A DNA stretch of 64,000 bases from Actinophytocola sp963729115 (GCA_963729115.1 CAVSMR010000011.1:682001-746000), one strand, 5' to 3'; numbered from the stretch's first letter, positions 17,419-26,769 are shown. Notes: a model not told the origin generated them from the sequence alone. A program made the numbers and translations.

Positions 17419-18497
17419 GGCTTGAGGATGTCCGCGATGTCGAAGCGCACGGGCTGCTCGAGCTGGTCATAGGTGCACGACGCCGGCTCCCGGTCCGGGC
17501 GCCAGCGCACGAACTGGGTCGTGTGCCGGAAGCGCGGGCCCTCCATGTAGTCGTAGCGCACCTCGAGCACGCGCTCCGGGCGCAGCGGCACGAACGAGAG
17601 GTCCTTGCCGGCGTTCCATCGGCTGACCTCGTTCTTGCGCGGCGTGCGCTCCCCCGCCTCGTGGGCGGCCCACGCCCACGGGTGGTCGTCGAACGTGGTG
17701 ACCAGGGGCGCGAGCTCGACCATCAGCTCCTTGCGCCGCGCCATCGGGAACGCACCGACCACGCCGACCGAGGCGAGCTTGCCCTCCTCATTGAACAGGC
17801 CGAGCAGCAGCGAGCCGATCGCGTCCGGGCCGGACTTGTGCACCCGGTAGCCGGCGAGCACGCAGTCGGCGGTGCGCTCGTGCTTGATCTTCTTCATGAT
17901 CCGCTTGTCCGGCTGGTAGGTCTCGCCGAGCTGCTTGGCGATCAGCCCGTCGAGCCCGGCGCCCTCGAACAAGTCGAACCACTTCGCGGCGGTGTCCTTG
18001 TCGGTCGTGCCGAGCGTGACGTGCACCGGCGCCTTCGCCTGCTCGAGCGCCTTCTCCAGGGCCGCGCGGCGTTCGCCGAAGGGGCGCTCCAGGTAGGACT
18101 CGTCACCCAGCGCCAGCAGGTCGAAGGCCACGAAGCTCGCCGGCGTCTGCTCGCTCAGCAGCTTGACCCGGCTGGCCGCGGGGTGGATGCGCTGCTGGAG
18201 CGCCTCCCAGTCCAGACCGTGCTTCTCGGTGCTGGCGATGACGATCTCGCCGTCGAGCACGCACCGCTGCGGGAGGTTGGCCTTCACCGCCTCGACGACC
18301 TCCGGGAAGTAGCGGGTCATCGGCCGCTCGTTGCGGCTGCCGATCTCGACCTCGTCGCCGTCCCGGAAGATGATCGAGCGGAAGCCGTCCCATTTCGGCT
18401 CGTAGAACTGCCCGTCCGGGATCGCGGGCACGGCCTTGGCGAGCATGGGCTTCAGGGGTGGCATCACAGGCAGCTGCACCCGGCCATTCTTACTCAC
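17415..18497 (-). CDS. ligC: ATP-dependent DNA ligase, LigC type
   Basis: A 360-residue single-subunit ligase. The adenylated lysine is in EPKWDGFRS (motif I); motif III is LLALGD-like in FVAFDLLALG; motif IV is GLIAKQLGETYQPDKRIMKKIKH compressed into the last nucleotidyltransferase segment, with the OB-fold after it. Length fits LigC, a backup or base-excision/NHEJ-related ligase of actinobacteria. GTG start at 18497. The LigD polymerase lies 3.6 kb away, but there is no Ku gene in the window. Confidence 0.88.
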   Translation of the reverse strand: MSKNGRVQLPVMPPLKPMLAKAVPAIPDGQFYEPKWDGFRSIIFRDGDEVEIGSRNERPMTRYFPEVVEAVKANLPQRCVLDGEIVIASTEKHGLDWEALQQRIHPAASRVKLLSEQTPASFVAFDLLALGDESYLERPFGERRAALEKALEQAKAPVHVTLGTTDKDTAAKWFDLFEGAGLDGLIAKQLGETYQPDKRIMKKIKHERTADCVLAGYRVHKSGPDAIGSLLLGLFNEEGKLASVGVVGAFPMARRKELMVELAPLVTTFDDHPWAWAAHEAGERTPRKNEVSRWNAGKDLSFVPLRPERVLEVRYDYMEGPRFRHTTQFVRWRPDREPASCTYDQLEQPVRFDIADILKP

Positions 18498-18557
18498 GGG
18501 AGCCTCACCGGTGGCGTGCGACGCTGCCCGCCTACCAGGTATTCAGGGGAGGACTCG

Positions 18558-20108
18558 TTGACCGGCCGGCGCTGGGCGCAGCGAATCGCCCTCCTGTTCG
18601 TCACCGCCGGCCTGGCGGCCGGGTGTTCCGCCGGCCCCTCGCAGCGCCCCGGCATCGTCGTGCGGGATGCCCCGCCGGCGACGACCCAGGAGCCCGGCGG
18701 CGAGCCCGAGGTGCCGCCGCTGGAGAACATGACCGACAGCATGGCCTGGCGGGACTGCTCGGAGGAGATCCGCGAGCGGCTGGTCGCGGAGGAGCTGCCC
18801 GGCTGGCTGCCGGTCCGGTGCGGCAAGATCAACGCCGTTCTCGACTCGCCCTACGCCCCGGGCCGCGGGATCGCCCGGCTGCAGCTGCTGCGCGCCGGCG
18901 AGGGGAAGGTGCCGCTCGTCGTCGTCAACGACGTCGACGGGCTGCCCGGCACGATCTACGCCGCGCACCTGGCCAAGACGCTGCCGCAGGCGTTCTTCGA
19001 GAAGTTCACCCTGATCGGCGTCGACCGGCGGGGCACCGGCAACTCGGCGGCGGCCGGCTGCGTGCCCGAGGAGGTCCGCCGCGCGATCGTCGACCCCGAC
19101 CCCGCCGACCTGCCGATCGACGTCTGGCTGCAGGCCGCGCAGACCGCCGGTCAGCAGTGCTCGATCCAGCTGGAGACCCAGCTGCCGGCCATCGACACGT
19201 GGCGCACCGCCGCCGACCTCGAGACGCTGCGCGAGGCGCTCGGCGTGCCCCGGCTCAACGGCATCGGCCACGGCGAGGGCTCGCGGGTGCTGTCGGTGTT
19301 CGCCGACCGCTTCCCGGAACGGGTCGGCCGCGTCGTCCTCGACGGCGTGCCCGATCCGACCCAGGACGCCGCGGTTGCGCTCGAGGGTGTGGCCAAGGGC
19401 GCGGAGGCCGCGTTCGACGCCTTCTCCACCGACTGCGTCGCCCGCCGCTGCGAGCTCGGCAGCCAGCCCAAGCGTGCCCTGCTCAACCTGCTCGGCGAGC
19501 TGCGCACGAACCCGGTCACCGAGCCCCAGGAGCTCGACATCACCGCCGGTTCGGCACTGCACGCGATCATGATCGCCCTCGGCGACAAGGCCCGGTGGCC
19601 GGCGCTGTCCGCGGCCATCGCCAAGGCGGGCGACGGCGACCCCACCGGGTTCGTCGACCTGCTCGTGCCGCTGGTGATCGGCACGAGCCGGCAGGTCGCC
19701 ACCATGGACTCGGTGCTCGTGACCACGTGCAACGACACCAAGACCCGCCTGTCCCCCGAGCGGATCCAGCAGTTCGGCGAGGACTGGCAGCACAAGTACC
19801 CGCTGTTCGGCACGCTCGTCACGCAGCGGCTCGCGCTGTGCAGCCCGTGGACCGTGCCGAACCAGCCGCTGCCCACGCCGGTCGCGTCCGGCGCGCCGCC
19901 GATCGTCGTGCTCGCCACCGCGGCCGACGCGGTCACCCCCGAGGAGGGCACCCACCGGGCGGCGCAGCAACTCGAGAGCGGCACGTACGTGTCGTGGCAG
20001 GGCGGCGGACACGGCGCGCTGGGTTTCTCCTCCTGCACCACGGACGCCGCCCTGGGGTTCCTCACCGACGCTAAGGTGCCGCGCAACGGGACGGTCTGCC
20101 CGCCCTGA
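18558..20108 (+). CDS. Alpha/beta-hydrolase-like lipoprotein lacking the nucleophile serine
   Basis: A 516-residue protein. A lipobox (GLAAGC, Cys23) follows a short hydrophobic signal, so it is anchored at the outer face of the membrane. The rest is like tripeptidyl-aminopeptidase-type alpha/beta hydrolases: oxyanion loop VDRRGTGNS, a C-terminal TAP-like part, Asp in VLATAADAVTP and His in GGGHGA. The nucleophile elbow reads G-H-G-E-G (residues 237-241) where the family has G-x-S-x-G, so Gly239 replaces Ser. It may be a pseudo-enzyme or a binding protein. TTG start 18558 after GGGGAGGA; a longer upstream frame runs antisense to ligC. Confidence 0.8.
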   Translation: MTGRRWAQRIALLFVTAGLAAGCSAGPSQRPGIVVRDAPPATTQEPGGEPEVPPLENMTDSMAWRDCSEEIRERLVAEELPGWLPVRCGKINAVLDSPYAPGRGIARLQLLRAGEGKVPLVVVNDVDGLPGTIYAAHLAKTLPQAFFEKFTLIGVDRRGTGNSAAAGCVPEEVRRAIVDPDPADLPIDVWLQAAQTAGQQCSIQLETQLPAIDTWRTAADLETLREALGVPRLNGIGHGEGSRVLSVFADRFPERVGRVVLDGVPDPTQDAAVALEGVAKGAEAAFDAFSTDCVARRCELGSQPKRALLNLLGELRTNPVTEPQELDITAGSALHAIMIALGDKARWPALSAAIAKAGDGDPTGFVDLLVPLVIGTSRQVATMDSVLVTTCNDTKTRLSPERIQQFGEDWQHKYPLFGTLVTQRLALCSPWTVPNQPLPTPVASGAPPIVVLATAADAVTPEEGTHRAAQQLESGTYVSWQGGGHGALGFSSCTTDAALGFLTDAKVPRNGTVCPP

Positions 20109-20146
20109 CGGCCACGTTCACGGTCCCTGGACGAAAGGTTCCCCTG

Positions 20147-20989
20147 ATGCGCCGGATTCCCCTGCTGCTGGCCGCGCTGCTCAGCCTGACCCTGTTCTCC
20201 CCTGTCGCGTCCGCCGCGCCCGCGTCCCACCCCGACGTGCCGCTGCGCGTGCTGAACTACAACGTCCACACGGGCATCGGTGCCGACGGCGCGCTCGACC
20301 TCGCCCGCACCGCCGCGGTGATCCGCGACAGCCGCGCGGACGTCGTCGGCCTCGAAGAGGTCGACGTGCACTGGGACGCGCGCAGCGACTTCCGTGACCA
20401 GGCACGCGATCTCGCGCGGCTGCTGCACATGCGGGTGTTCTTCGCGCCGATCTACGACCTGCCGCCGCTGACCGAGGGTGCGCCGCGGCGGCAGTACGGC
20501 GTCGCGGTGCTCAGCAGGTTCCCGTTCCTGCGGACGGAGAACCACTGGATCACCCGTCTGTCCACTCAGGAGCCAAACCCGGTGCCGGCGCCCGCGCCCG
20601 GGTTCGCCGAGGCGGTCGTGCTCGCGCGTGGCGTGCCCGTGCACGTCTACACCACACACCTGGACTACCGGGCTGATCCCGCGGTGCGCGCGGCTCAGGT
20701 GGACGACACGCTGCGGATCCTCGGCGACGACCCGCGTGGTGCCCGGCAGGTGCTGCTCGGCGACCTCAACGCCGAGCACGCGGCCCCTGAGCTGGCTCCA
20801 CTGTGGACAAAGCTGTCGGACGCGTGGACGTCCGCCGAGCCCGGCTTCACCTACCCCGCGGACGTGCCGGCGAAGCGGATCGACTTCGTGACGGTGTCCA
20901 CCGGCATCCGGGTGCATGGCGCGCAAGTTGTCGACACGTTGGCGTCGGATCATCGCCCGGTCGTCGCGGATCTCGCGCTGCGTGGCTAG
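20147..20989 (+). CDS. Secreted endonuclease/exonuclease/phosphatase-family hydrolase
   Basis: A 280-residue protein with a signal peptide (cleavage likely after SAAPA, about residue 26). EEP-fold motifs: LNYNVHTGIG, the catalytic Glu of VGLEEVD, THLDYR, GDLNAE and the final SDHRPVVADL. These metal-dependent enzymes cut phosphodiesters or phosphates in nucleic acids, lipids or inositol phosphates. The substrate is unknown. It follows the lipoprotein gene by 38 bp, perhaps in one transcript. Confidence 0.85.
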   Translation: MRRIPLLLAALLSLTLFSPVASAAPASHPDVPLRVLNYNVHTGIGADGALDLARTAAVIRDSRADVVGLEEVDVHWDARSDFRDQARDLARLLHMRVFFAPIYDLPPLTEGAPRRQYGVAVLSRFPFLRTENHWITRLSTQEPNPVPAPAPGFAEAVVLARGVPVHVYTTHLDYRADPAVRAAQVDDTLRILGDDPRGARQVLLGDLNAEHAAPELAPLWTKLSDAWTSAEPGFTYPADVPAKRIDFVTVSTGIRVHGAQVVDTLASDHRPVVADLALRG

Positions 20990-21040
20990 ATCGGCGGGGC
21001 TTGTGCACCGAATGGACGTATTGCGCGGCTGCCGACGCGA

Positions 21041-21241
21041 CTAGTCTTCCTCCGCGCGGACGCGGTACTCGCAGCCGTACTCGACGGCGTAGCAGAGGTC
21101 GTAGTGATGAACGATCTTCGGACCCTCGTGCAGGTGCACGTGGGTAACCGTGCTGCGCGGTTCCTCGGGCAGACCGTCCAGCGTGTCCACCCGACCGTCG
21201 AGCGGACCACCGACATAGCGGACGACATACTGCTTCGGCAC
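21041..21241 (-). CDS. Small unknown protein
   Basis: A 66-residue product from a GTG start (QYVVRYVGGPLDGRVDTL near its beginning, EYGCEYRVRAEED at its end). The 'YVGGPLDG' type of start is common in short actinobacterial proteins of unknown role. It has no signal or membrane segment. It stands alone between two plus-strand genes. Confidence 0.55.
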   Translation of the reverse strand: MPKQYVVRYVGGPLDGRVDTLDGLPEEPRSTVTHVHLHEGPKIVHHYDLCYAVEYGCEYRVRAEED

Positions 21242-21439
21242 GGCGCTCCCCTCGGCTCGGCGGTGGGCGGTCCCTTCCGATGCTTCCTGTTGCCGGGGCC
21301 GAAATCAACCGGAGTTCGCGCGATCGGGTCGCGCGAGAGCCGAAGCCGGTGGTCAGCGACCTGGAGCGGCAGTGGACCGGGTGCCCGTAACGGGTGAGGA
21401 CGACGTGACGAATGCCAGGCAGCGGGGCGAGGAGTCTTG

Positions 21440-21901
21440 ATGGTGCAGGAGCCGGGAGAGACCGGGCAGCGATGGCCCCTGTGGCCGTGGCTGGTCCTGA
21501 CCGTCGCGGGGATCGTGGTGACCGCGGTCGCGGCGATCGTGGCGACCGTGTCCGGCTCGGACTCCGGTGAGAGCGGTCCGCCCGCGGCCACCCGGGTGAC
21601 CGTCACCGCCACCCAGTTCGAGACGAAGACGGTCACCGAGACGGTGTCCGCGAAGCCGCCGTCCGGCCCCCTCGCCGAGTTCTCCGACGGCCTGTTCGAG
21701 GTCGGCAAGGACGTCCAGCCCGGCACGTACCGCACCGACGGCCCGGACGGCAGCAACTCCGGCGGCTGCTACTGGAGCCGCTCGGACGCGCGGGGCACCG
21801 TGCTGCAGAACGGCGTGGTCACCGACAAGGGCACGGTCACCGTGCGCACGGGCGAACGCATCGACTCGGCCGGCTGCCTACCCTGGCGCCGCGCGTCCTG
21901 A
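21440..21901 (+). CDS. Membrane-anchored unknown protein
   Basis: A 153-residue product (ATG 21440 after GCGAGGAG; TTG 21437 also possible). It has one membrane helix at about residues 15-40, a Thr-rich linker (VTVTATQFETKTVTETV) and an extracytoplasmic domain with two Cys (GGCYWSR and SAGCLPW), probably a disulfide. The motif DVQPGTYRTDGP resembles a small family of actinobacterial surface proteins of unknown role. Confidence 0.65.
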   Translation: MVQEPGETGQRWPLWPWLVLTVAGIVVTAVAAIVATVSGSDSGESGPPAATRVTVTATQFETKTVTETVSAKPPSGPLAEFSDGLFEVGKDVQPGTYRTDGPDGSNSGGCYWSRSDARGTVLQNGVVTDKGTVTVRTGERIDSAGCLPWRRAS

Positions 21902-22165
21902 CTCACTCGGCACGCACCCGCGACCGCTGGACGCGTTTGGGGCTTGCCGAGCGACCAGCCGGCGACCGACGCACCGGCGGGCGCGGCGAGAGGGCCACCA
22001 AGAAACCCACCGGGCTCGCGCGGTCCATGGCCGATGGCGTGTGCCAAGAGGGCGTCGAGGTGCGGGCCGGCCAGTGCAAGACACCAGGGCCTGCCCCGGC
22101 GCCGGCGTCCTGACTCACTCCTCGGCGCGCGCCCGCGACGGCTGGACGCGCTTGGGCTCGCCCGC
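21886..22165. repeat. Direct repeat copying the 3' end of ligD
   Basis: About 65 bp at 21886-21950 (…cgtcctgactcactcgg…gctggacgcg…) recur with a few changes at 22098-22160, where they form the end of ligD and its stop. The 150 bp between hold no gene that I can support. The upstream copy looks like a decayed duplication of the ligase tail. Confidence 0.6.
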
Positions 22166-23158
22166 CATTTTCGGGTATTCGGGCGGGTAGGGCAGGTCGC
22201 CGAGGCCGTCGCGTTCGTCGCGGGATACCAGCTCCAGCAGGGGCTCCAGGGAGTACGCCTGCTCGGCGACGCCGGCGTGCAGGTCGCCGACCTTCGCGAA
22301 GCGGGCGGGCATCGTGTGCACGTCGAAGTCCTCGGGCACGACGTCGTCGATCTCGTCCCAGGCGAGCGGGGCGGACACGAGCGCGCGGGGCGTCGGGCGG
22401 ATCGAGTATGCGCACGCGATCGTGCGGTCGCGGGCCATCTGGTTGAAGTCGATGAAGATGCGCTCGCCGCGTTCCTCCTTCCACCAGTTGACCGTGACCC
22501 GGTCCGGCATCCGCCGGGCGAGCTCACGACCCAGCGCGATGAGCGCCCGGCGCGCCTCGACGAAGGTCCAGCGGGGCTCGATCGGGACGTAGACGTGCAT
22601 GCCGCGGCCGCCGGACGTCTTCGGGAAGCCGGCCATGCCCAGCTCCTCGAGCAGCCCGCGCAGCTCGTGGGCCACGACCGCCGCGTCGGCGAAGGTCGTG
22701 CCGGGTTGCGGGTCGAGGTCGACGCGCAGCTGGTCGGGGTGGTCGAGCTCGGGCCGGCGGACCGGCCACGGGTGGAACGTCAGCGTGCCGAGGTTGACCG
22801 CCCAGACGACCACCGCCAGCTCCGTCGGGCAGACCTCGTCGGCGGGCCGGCCGCTCGGGAAGGTGATCCGCGCGGTCTCCACGTAGTCGGGAGCGCCCTT
22901 GGGGATGCGCTTCTGGTAGAAGGCGTCGCCGCGGTTGTCGGCGCGGGTGGAGAGCTTGGCGCCCTCGAACACGCCGCCCGGCCAGCGCTCGAGGGTCGTG
23001 GGCCGGTCGCGCAGGGCACCGAGGATCCCGTCGCCGACGGCGAGGAAGTACTCGACGACGTCGCCCTTGGTGACGCCCTTGTCCGCGAAGTACGTCTTGC
23101 CGGGGTTGGACACCCGGACCGTGCGTTCGCCCACGGTCAGTTCGATCGCCTCCGCCAC
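22115..23158 (-). CDS. ligD: LigD-type primase-polymerase of non-homologous end joining
   Basis: A 347-residue archaeo-eukaryotic primase-like polymerase. The metal-binding Asp pair is in LRVDLDPQPG, followed by FPKTSGGRGMHVYVPI and WWKEERGERIFIDFNQMARDRT, all standard for the LigD polymerase domain. It fills gaps at double-strand breaks with Ku and a ligase. Here it is a separate polymerase protein without nuclease or ligase domains, as is often the case in actinomycetes. No ku gene is visible. Confidence 0.88.
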   Translation of the reverse strand: MAEAIELTVGERTVRVSNPGKTYFADKGVTKGDVVEYFLAVGDGILGALRDRPTTLERWPGGVFEGAKLSTRADNRGDAFYQKRIPKGAPDYVETARITFPSGRPADEVCPTELAVVVWAVNLGTLTFHPWPVRRPELDHPDQLRVDLDPQPGTTFADAAVVAHELRGLLEELGMAGFPKTSGGRGMHVYVPIEPRWTFVEARRALIALGRELARRMPDRVTVNWWKEERGERIFIDFNQMARDRTIACAYSIRPTPRALVSAPLAWDEIDDVVPEDFDVHTMPARFAKVGDLHAGVAEQAYSLEPLLELVSRDERDGLGDLPYPPEYPKMAGEPKRVQPSRARAEE

Positions 23159-23180
23159 GGCGCCAGGTTACCGTGGGAAC

Positions 23181-23504
23181 ATGGCCATGAACGGGATCGA
23201 GGACCCGGACGAAGATCCGCGCCGTCGGGTGGACCCCCTGTTCACCGACGAGCTGCTCGGCCTGGATCCGGACGATCCGGAGGCCAGGGCCTTCGCCGAG
23301 CACCTGCGGCGGCAGCGGCGCGTGCGCCCGAGCTTCACGGTCGAGGGCTACCTGTCGGACATGCGTGACTTCGCCGGGTCCGCGAACCGGCTGGGCGGCC
23401 ATCGCAAGCTGATGGCGAGCATCCTGGTGCTGCTGATCCTGCTCGGTGTGACGGTCGCGGTGTGGGACGCGCTGGTGTACGCATTGAATGCGTTCACGAA
23501 GTAG
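23181..23504 (+). CDS. Small membrane protein, unknown
   Basis: A 107-residue product with an acidic N-terminal half (DEDPRRRVDPLFTDELLGL), a basic patch (HLRRQRRVRPS) and one membrane helix at about residues 75-97 near the C-terminus. Tail-anchored topology is likely. ATG 23181 or 23187 can start it. It lies 9 bp before msrB and is divergent from ligD. No function known. Confidence 0.6.
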   Translation: MAMNGIEDPDEDPRRRVDPLFTDELLGLDPDDPEARAFAEHLRRQRRVRPSFTVEGYLSDMRDFAGSANRLGGHRKLMASILVLLILLGVTVAVWDALVYALNAFTK

Positions 23505-23513
23505 CGTGGAGGC

Positions 23514-23939
23514 ATGAACCAGGATGTGGACGCCACCCCGAACGTGGTGAAAACGGACGAGGAGTGGCGCCGCGAGCTGTCCCCGGAGGAGTACGCGGTC
23601 CTGCGCGAGGCGGGCACCGAGCGCCCGTGGGTCGGCGAGTACACCGACACGAAGACGGTGGGCGTCTACGAGTGCCGGGCCTGCGGAGCGGAGCTCTTCC
23701 GCAGCGCCAGCAAGTTCGAGTCCCATTGCGGCTGGCCGTCGTTCTACGCCCCCGAGGACGCGGCGGTCGTCCTGCGCTCGGACCGTGCCATGGGCATGGT
23801 CCGCACCGAGGTCCTCTGCGCCAACTGCCACAGCCACCTCGGGCACGTCTTCGAAGGCGAGGGCTACCCCACGCCGACCGACCAGCGCTACTGCATCAAC
23901 TCGATCAGCCTGAAGCTCGTGCCCGACGACCAGCAGTAG
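23514..23939 (+). CDS. msrB: Peptide-methionine (R)-S-oxide reductase
   Basis: A 141-residue MsrB. Zinc is bound by two CxxC pairs (CRAC and CANC), and the catalytic cysteine is in RYCINSISL. The conserved HCGWPSFY stretch is present. It repairs methionine-R-sulfoxide in proteins with thioredoxin. Length and motifs are complete. Confidence 0.95.
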   Translation: MNQDVDATPNVVKTDEEWRRELSPEEYAVLREAGTERPWVGEYTDTKTVGVYECRACGAELFRSASKFESHCGWPSFYAPEDAAVVLRSDRAMGMVRTEVLCANCHSHLGHVFEGEGYPTPTDQRYCINSISLKLVPDDQQ

Positions 23940-24251
23940 CGTCTGCGGGCAGCATCCCCGGGTCAGCCAGACACGTACCTCCCGAACGCTGGCACGCGGC
24001 TCCGGTGATCCCATGTGGACGGCCAGGTAGCTACCGGGATCGAGTGGGGGCGCAGCCGCGTGTCCAGGGCGGGCACACTGCACGGAGCGGCAGGACCGGG
24101 TTTGGCTGCGCCCGAACGGTGAGGTGGCCAGGTATGTTGTGGCTCCGGCGTTCAGCAGCGTAGGGCCGGTTACCTGGTCACCGTCTCCACCATGAAGGAG
24201 ACGAACGCCTTCCTGTTGCGCCACGAGGGTCGCCACCACCACTTAGCCCCG

Positions 24252-24840
24252 ATGGCTGACGAGCAGAACTGGGCGCGGGACAAGGCCGACTTCGTCGCCC
24301 ACGCCACTGACCCGCACAACGCGTCCAGCAATTCCAGCCTGAGCCCGCTGGCGGCCGAGTTCGCCGCGCTGACCCGCGCGCTGCTCGACGCCTCCACCGT
24401 CGGCGACGTGCTCGAACAGGTCGTACATGCCGCGCTGCGGCTGGTACCCGGCGCCGACCTGGTCTCGGTCACCCTGCGTTCCCCGGACGGGGTGTTCCAC
24501 ACCCCGGTCGAGACCGAGCCGCTGGCCGCCGAACTGGACCAGGTGCAGTACCGGACCGGGGAGGGCCCTTGTGTGAACGCCGCCCGCGCAGCCGGACCCG
24601 GCTACGTGCGCAGCGACGACCTGGCCCACGAACCCGCCTGGCCGACCTTCGGACCCGTGGCCGCCGAGCACGGCTACACCACGGTGCTGTCCACCACGCT
24701 GCTGCCGAATATCCGCCTCCCGCGACTGTCCGGGGCGCTCAACATCTACAGCAAGGGGCCCGGTGCGCTGCGTGGCCAAGCGGGCGAGACCGCGCTGCTG
24801 CTGGCCACCCATGCCTCGGCCTGGTGCGTCCAGCAGTTGC
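24252..24840 (+). pseudogene. Truncated GAF-domain regulator (ANTAR part lost)
   Basis: Residues 1-190 are a clear GAF domain of the GAF-ANTAR kind: EFAALTRALLDASTVGDVLEQVV, GADLVSVTLRSPDG, YRTGEGPCVNAA and TVLSTTLLP. After GETALLLATHASAW the homology stops near 24830. The frame then runs on out of phase through the next gene without the RNA-binding ANTAR helices. The 3' part appears to have been removed by a rearrangement that put the propeller gene here. ATG 24192 is an alternative start. Confidence 0.65.
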
Positions 24841-24915
24841 GACGTTGGTTGCCCCCATGGACAATCTCGACTCGACTGGGATTGTCTACTTGGGAGCCGG
24901 AGGGGGGCGCGCACG

Positions 24916-26490
24916 GTGGTGTGGCGGACGCGGCGACCAGGGCGAACGCGTGCGTCGGCCGTGCTGGTCCTCGTGGTGGTGGGTTGGTGGCTCGCCGGCG
25001 CGAGTGCGGCAGCCGCGCCCGGCGACGACTGGACCCTGTACGTCGCGGCCGAGGGCGGGGTCAACCAAGTCGTCCCGGTCAGCACCGCCGACGGCAGCGT
25101 CGGGACCGGGACCACGGTGGGGAACACCCCGTTCGGTGTGGCGATCACGCCCGACGCGACTACGGCGGTCGTCGCGAACAACCAAGGCGCCAGCGGCGGG
25201 AACAGCATCAGCATCATCGACTTGGCGAGCGGAACCGTCACCGCCACTGTCCCGGCCGGCAGATCGCCCTACAACGTGGCGATCACCCCGGACGGCTCCA
25301 CCGCATATGTCACGAATTTCCAGTCGGACAACATCAGCGTGCTCGATATCGCCAGCGCGACCGTGACCTCGACCATCGCGGCCGGTCGCCTGCCGTACAG
25401 CGTCGCGGTCACCCCGGACGCATCCACCCTGGTCGTAAGCGACATTGGCGCGCCGACCGGGGTTCGCGTGATCGACCTGGCCGCCCCCGCCTCGCCGGTC
25501 AACATCACCCTGCCCAGCGGAGCGTACGAGGTGGCCCTCACACCCGACGGCGCTACCGCCGTGGTCGCCATCGGCTCCCCGACCAATTCGGTCGGCGTCA
25601 TCGACATGGCGAGCCGGACACTGGTCGCGACGATCCCGGTCGCAGCGGCACCGAAGGGCGTTGCCGTGACTCCCGACGGCGCCTACGCGATCGTCGCGGG
25701 CACGAGCTTCCAGGTGATCGACCTGGCGACCCGCGCTGTCGTGGCGACCCTGCCCTCGTCCTCGACGACCCAGGGGCTCGCCCTCACGCCGGACGGTCTG
25801 CGTGCCTATGTGACCACGAGGAGCTCCACGCTCCTGTCGTTCGACCTGACCGAGCCGACAGCCCCGGTGGCTCTCCCGGCCGCTGCCGTGCCACCGATCG
25901 TCACCTTCGGGAGCCTCGCCGTAGCACCGGACCAGGCGCCCGTGGCCCAGCTTGCCGCGGTGGCGCAAGGGACACCCGGTGAGCCCGTCGCGTTCGATGC
26001 GTCAGGCTCCACCGTCGCGGTCGGGACCATCGCCTCGTACGAGTGGGACTTCGGCGACGGGCAGACCGAGGTCACCACCGTCCCCACGACCACGCACGTG
26101 TACTCCGACCCGGGTGACTACCCGGTCTCCGTCACGCTTACCAGCTCGGGTGGGACCTCGACGCAGGTCGTATTCACCGGCCGGACGGTCAGCAACAACG
26201 GCGGTCCGCAGGCGGTCGCCTCGGTGAGCGCGGCCGTCCTCGCACCACTGCCGCCACCGCCACCGCCGCCACCCACACCGACTCCCACACCGACTCCCAC
26301 GCCGACGCCGACTCCGACATCCATTCCCAACCCGATGTCGACTCCCAACCCGAGCGCAGCCACGGCTGCCGTTCCCGCGAAGCTCGCAGTTACGGGGCCG
26401 CCGGTGGCCGGACCGATGCTCCTTGCCGCGCTCCTGGTGCTCAGTGGGGTTGTTCTCCTCATTCGTCGACGTCACGGCACTTCGCGCTGA
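24916..26490 (+). CDS. Cell-wall-anchored YncE beta-propeller / PKD protein (LAxTG)
   Basis: A 524-residue surface protein. It starts at GTG 24916 behind GGAGGGG, with a signal peptide ending in a run of Ala near residue 34. Residues about 40-340 are YncE-type propeller repeats (…VAITPDG…, TAYVTNFQSDNISVLDI). A PKD domain follows (YEWDFGDGQTEV, about 380-460), then a (PT)n stalk, then LAVTG, a membrane helix and RRRHGTSR: a class-E sortase sorting signal. It should stand on the cell wall and bind something; ligand unknown. A decayed paralogue lies at 41905-42614. No sortase gene is in view. Confidence 0.8.
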   Translation: MVWRTRRPGRTRASAVLVLVVVGWWLAGASAAAAPGDDWTLYVAAEGGVNQVVPVSTADGSVGTGTTVGNTPFGVAITPDATTAVVANNQGASGGNSISIIDLASGTVTATVPAGRSPYNVAITPDGSTAYVTNFQSDNISVLDIASATVTSTIAAGRLPYSVAVTPDASTLVVSDIGAPTGVRVIDLAAPASPVNITLPSGAYEVALTPDGATAVVAIGSPTNSVGVIDMASRTLVATIPVAAAPKGVAVTPDGAYAIVAGTSFQVIDLATRAVVATLPSSSTTQGLALTPDGLRAYVTTRSSTLLSFDLTEPTAPVALPAAAVPPIVTFGSLAVAPDQAPVAQLAAVAQGTPGEPVAFDASGSTVAVGTIASYEWDFGDGQTEVTTVPTTTHVYSDPGDYPVSVTLTSSGGTSTQVVFTGRTVSNNGGPQAVASVSAAVLAPLPPPPPPPPTPTPTPTPTPTPTPTSIPNPMSTPNPSAATAAVPAKLAVTGPPVAGPMLLAALLVLSGVVLLIRRRHGTSR

Positions 26491-26523
26491 CGGCGTCGGG
26501 AGTCCGCTGGACGCCGATAGTCG

Positions 26524-26769
26524 TCAGCGAACGTCCCATTGCAGCTGTACTTGGACGTCACCGGGATCGATGTCGGGACGGAGGCGGTGCACGCGAAGCT
26601 GGAGGCGGGCGGTGAAAGTCACAACGGTGGCTTCCGATTCGGCCTCGACGACCAGAGTGGTGGACGAGCTGATATTCGGTGCCGTCGGAGCCAAGACCGG
26701 AGGTAGCCGGCGGCGGGGTTCACCAGTCGATTCGACGTAGGTGGCGTCCGACACGCCGTGCAGGAACAC
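26524..26769 (-). CDS. Possible small protein, unknown
   Basis: An 81-residue reading frame from a GTG start (FLHGVSDATYVESTGEP…LQLRVHRLRPDIDPGDVQVQL). Third-position GC is acceptable and the product looks like a real beta-rich polypeptide, but there is no clear ribosome site. The plus-strand frame over the same DNA looks less protein-like. It fills the gap between the surface-protein gene and a terminator. Confidence 0.35.
   Translation of the reverse strand: MFLHGVSDATYVESTGEPRRRLPPVLAPTAPNISSSTTLVVEAESEATVVTFTARLQLRVHRLRPDIDPGDVQVQLQWDVR

Noticed and set aside
18598..18640. TGTTCCG near 18624 as another copy of the 7-5-7 repeat
   Set aside because: The right arm is absent and it lies inside a coding region.
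24841..25982. Continuation of the GAF gene frame through the propeller gene
   Set aside because: Composition is Arg/His-rich and unlike any protein, while the other frame has regular propeller repeats.
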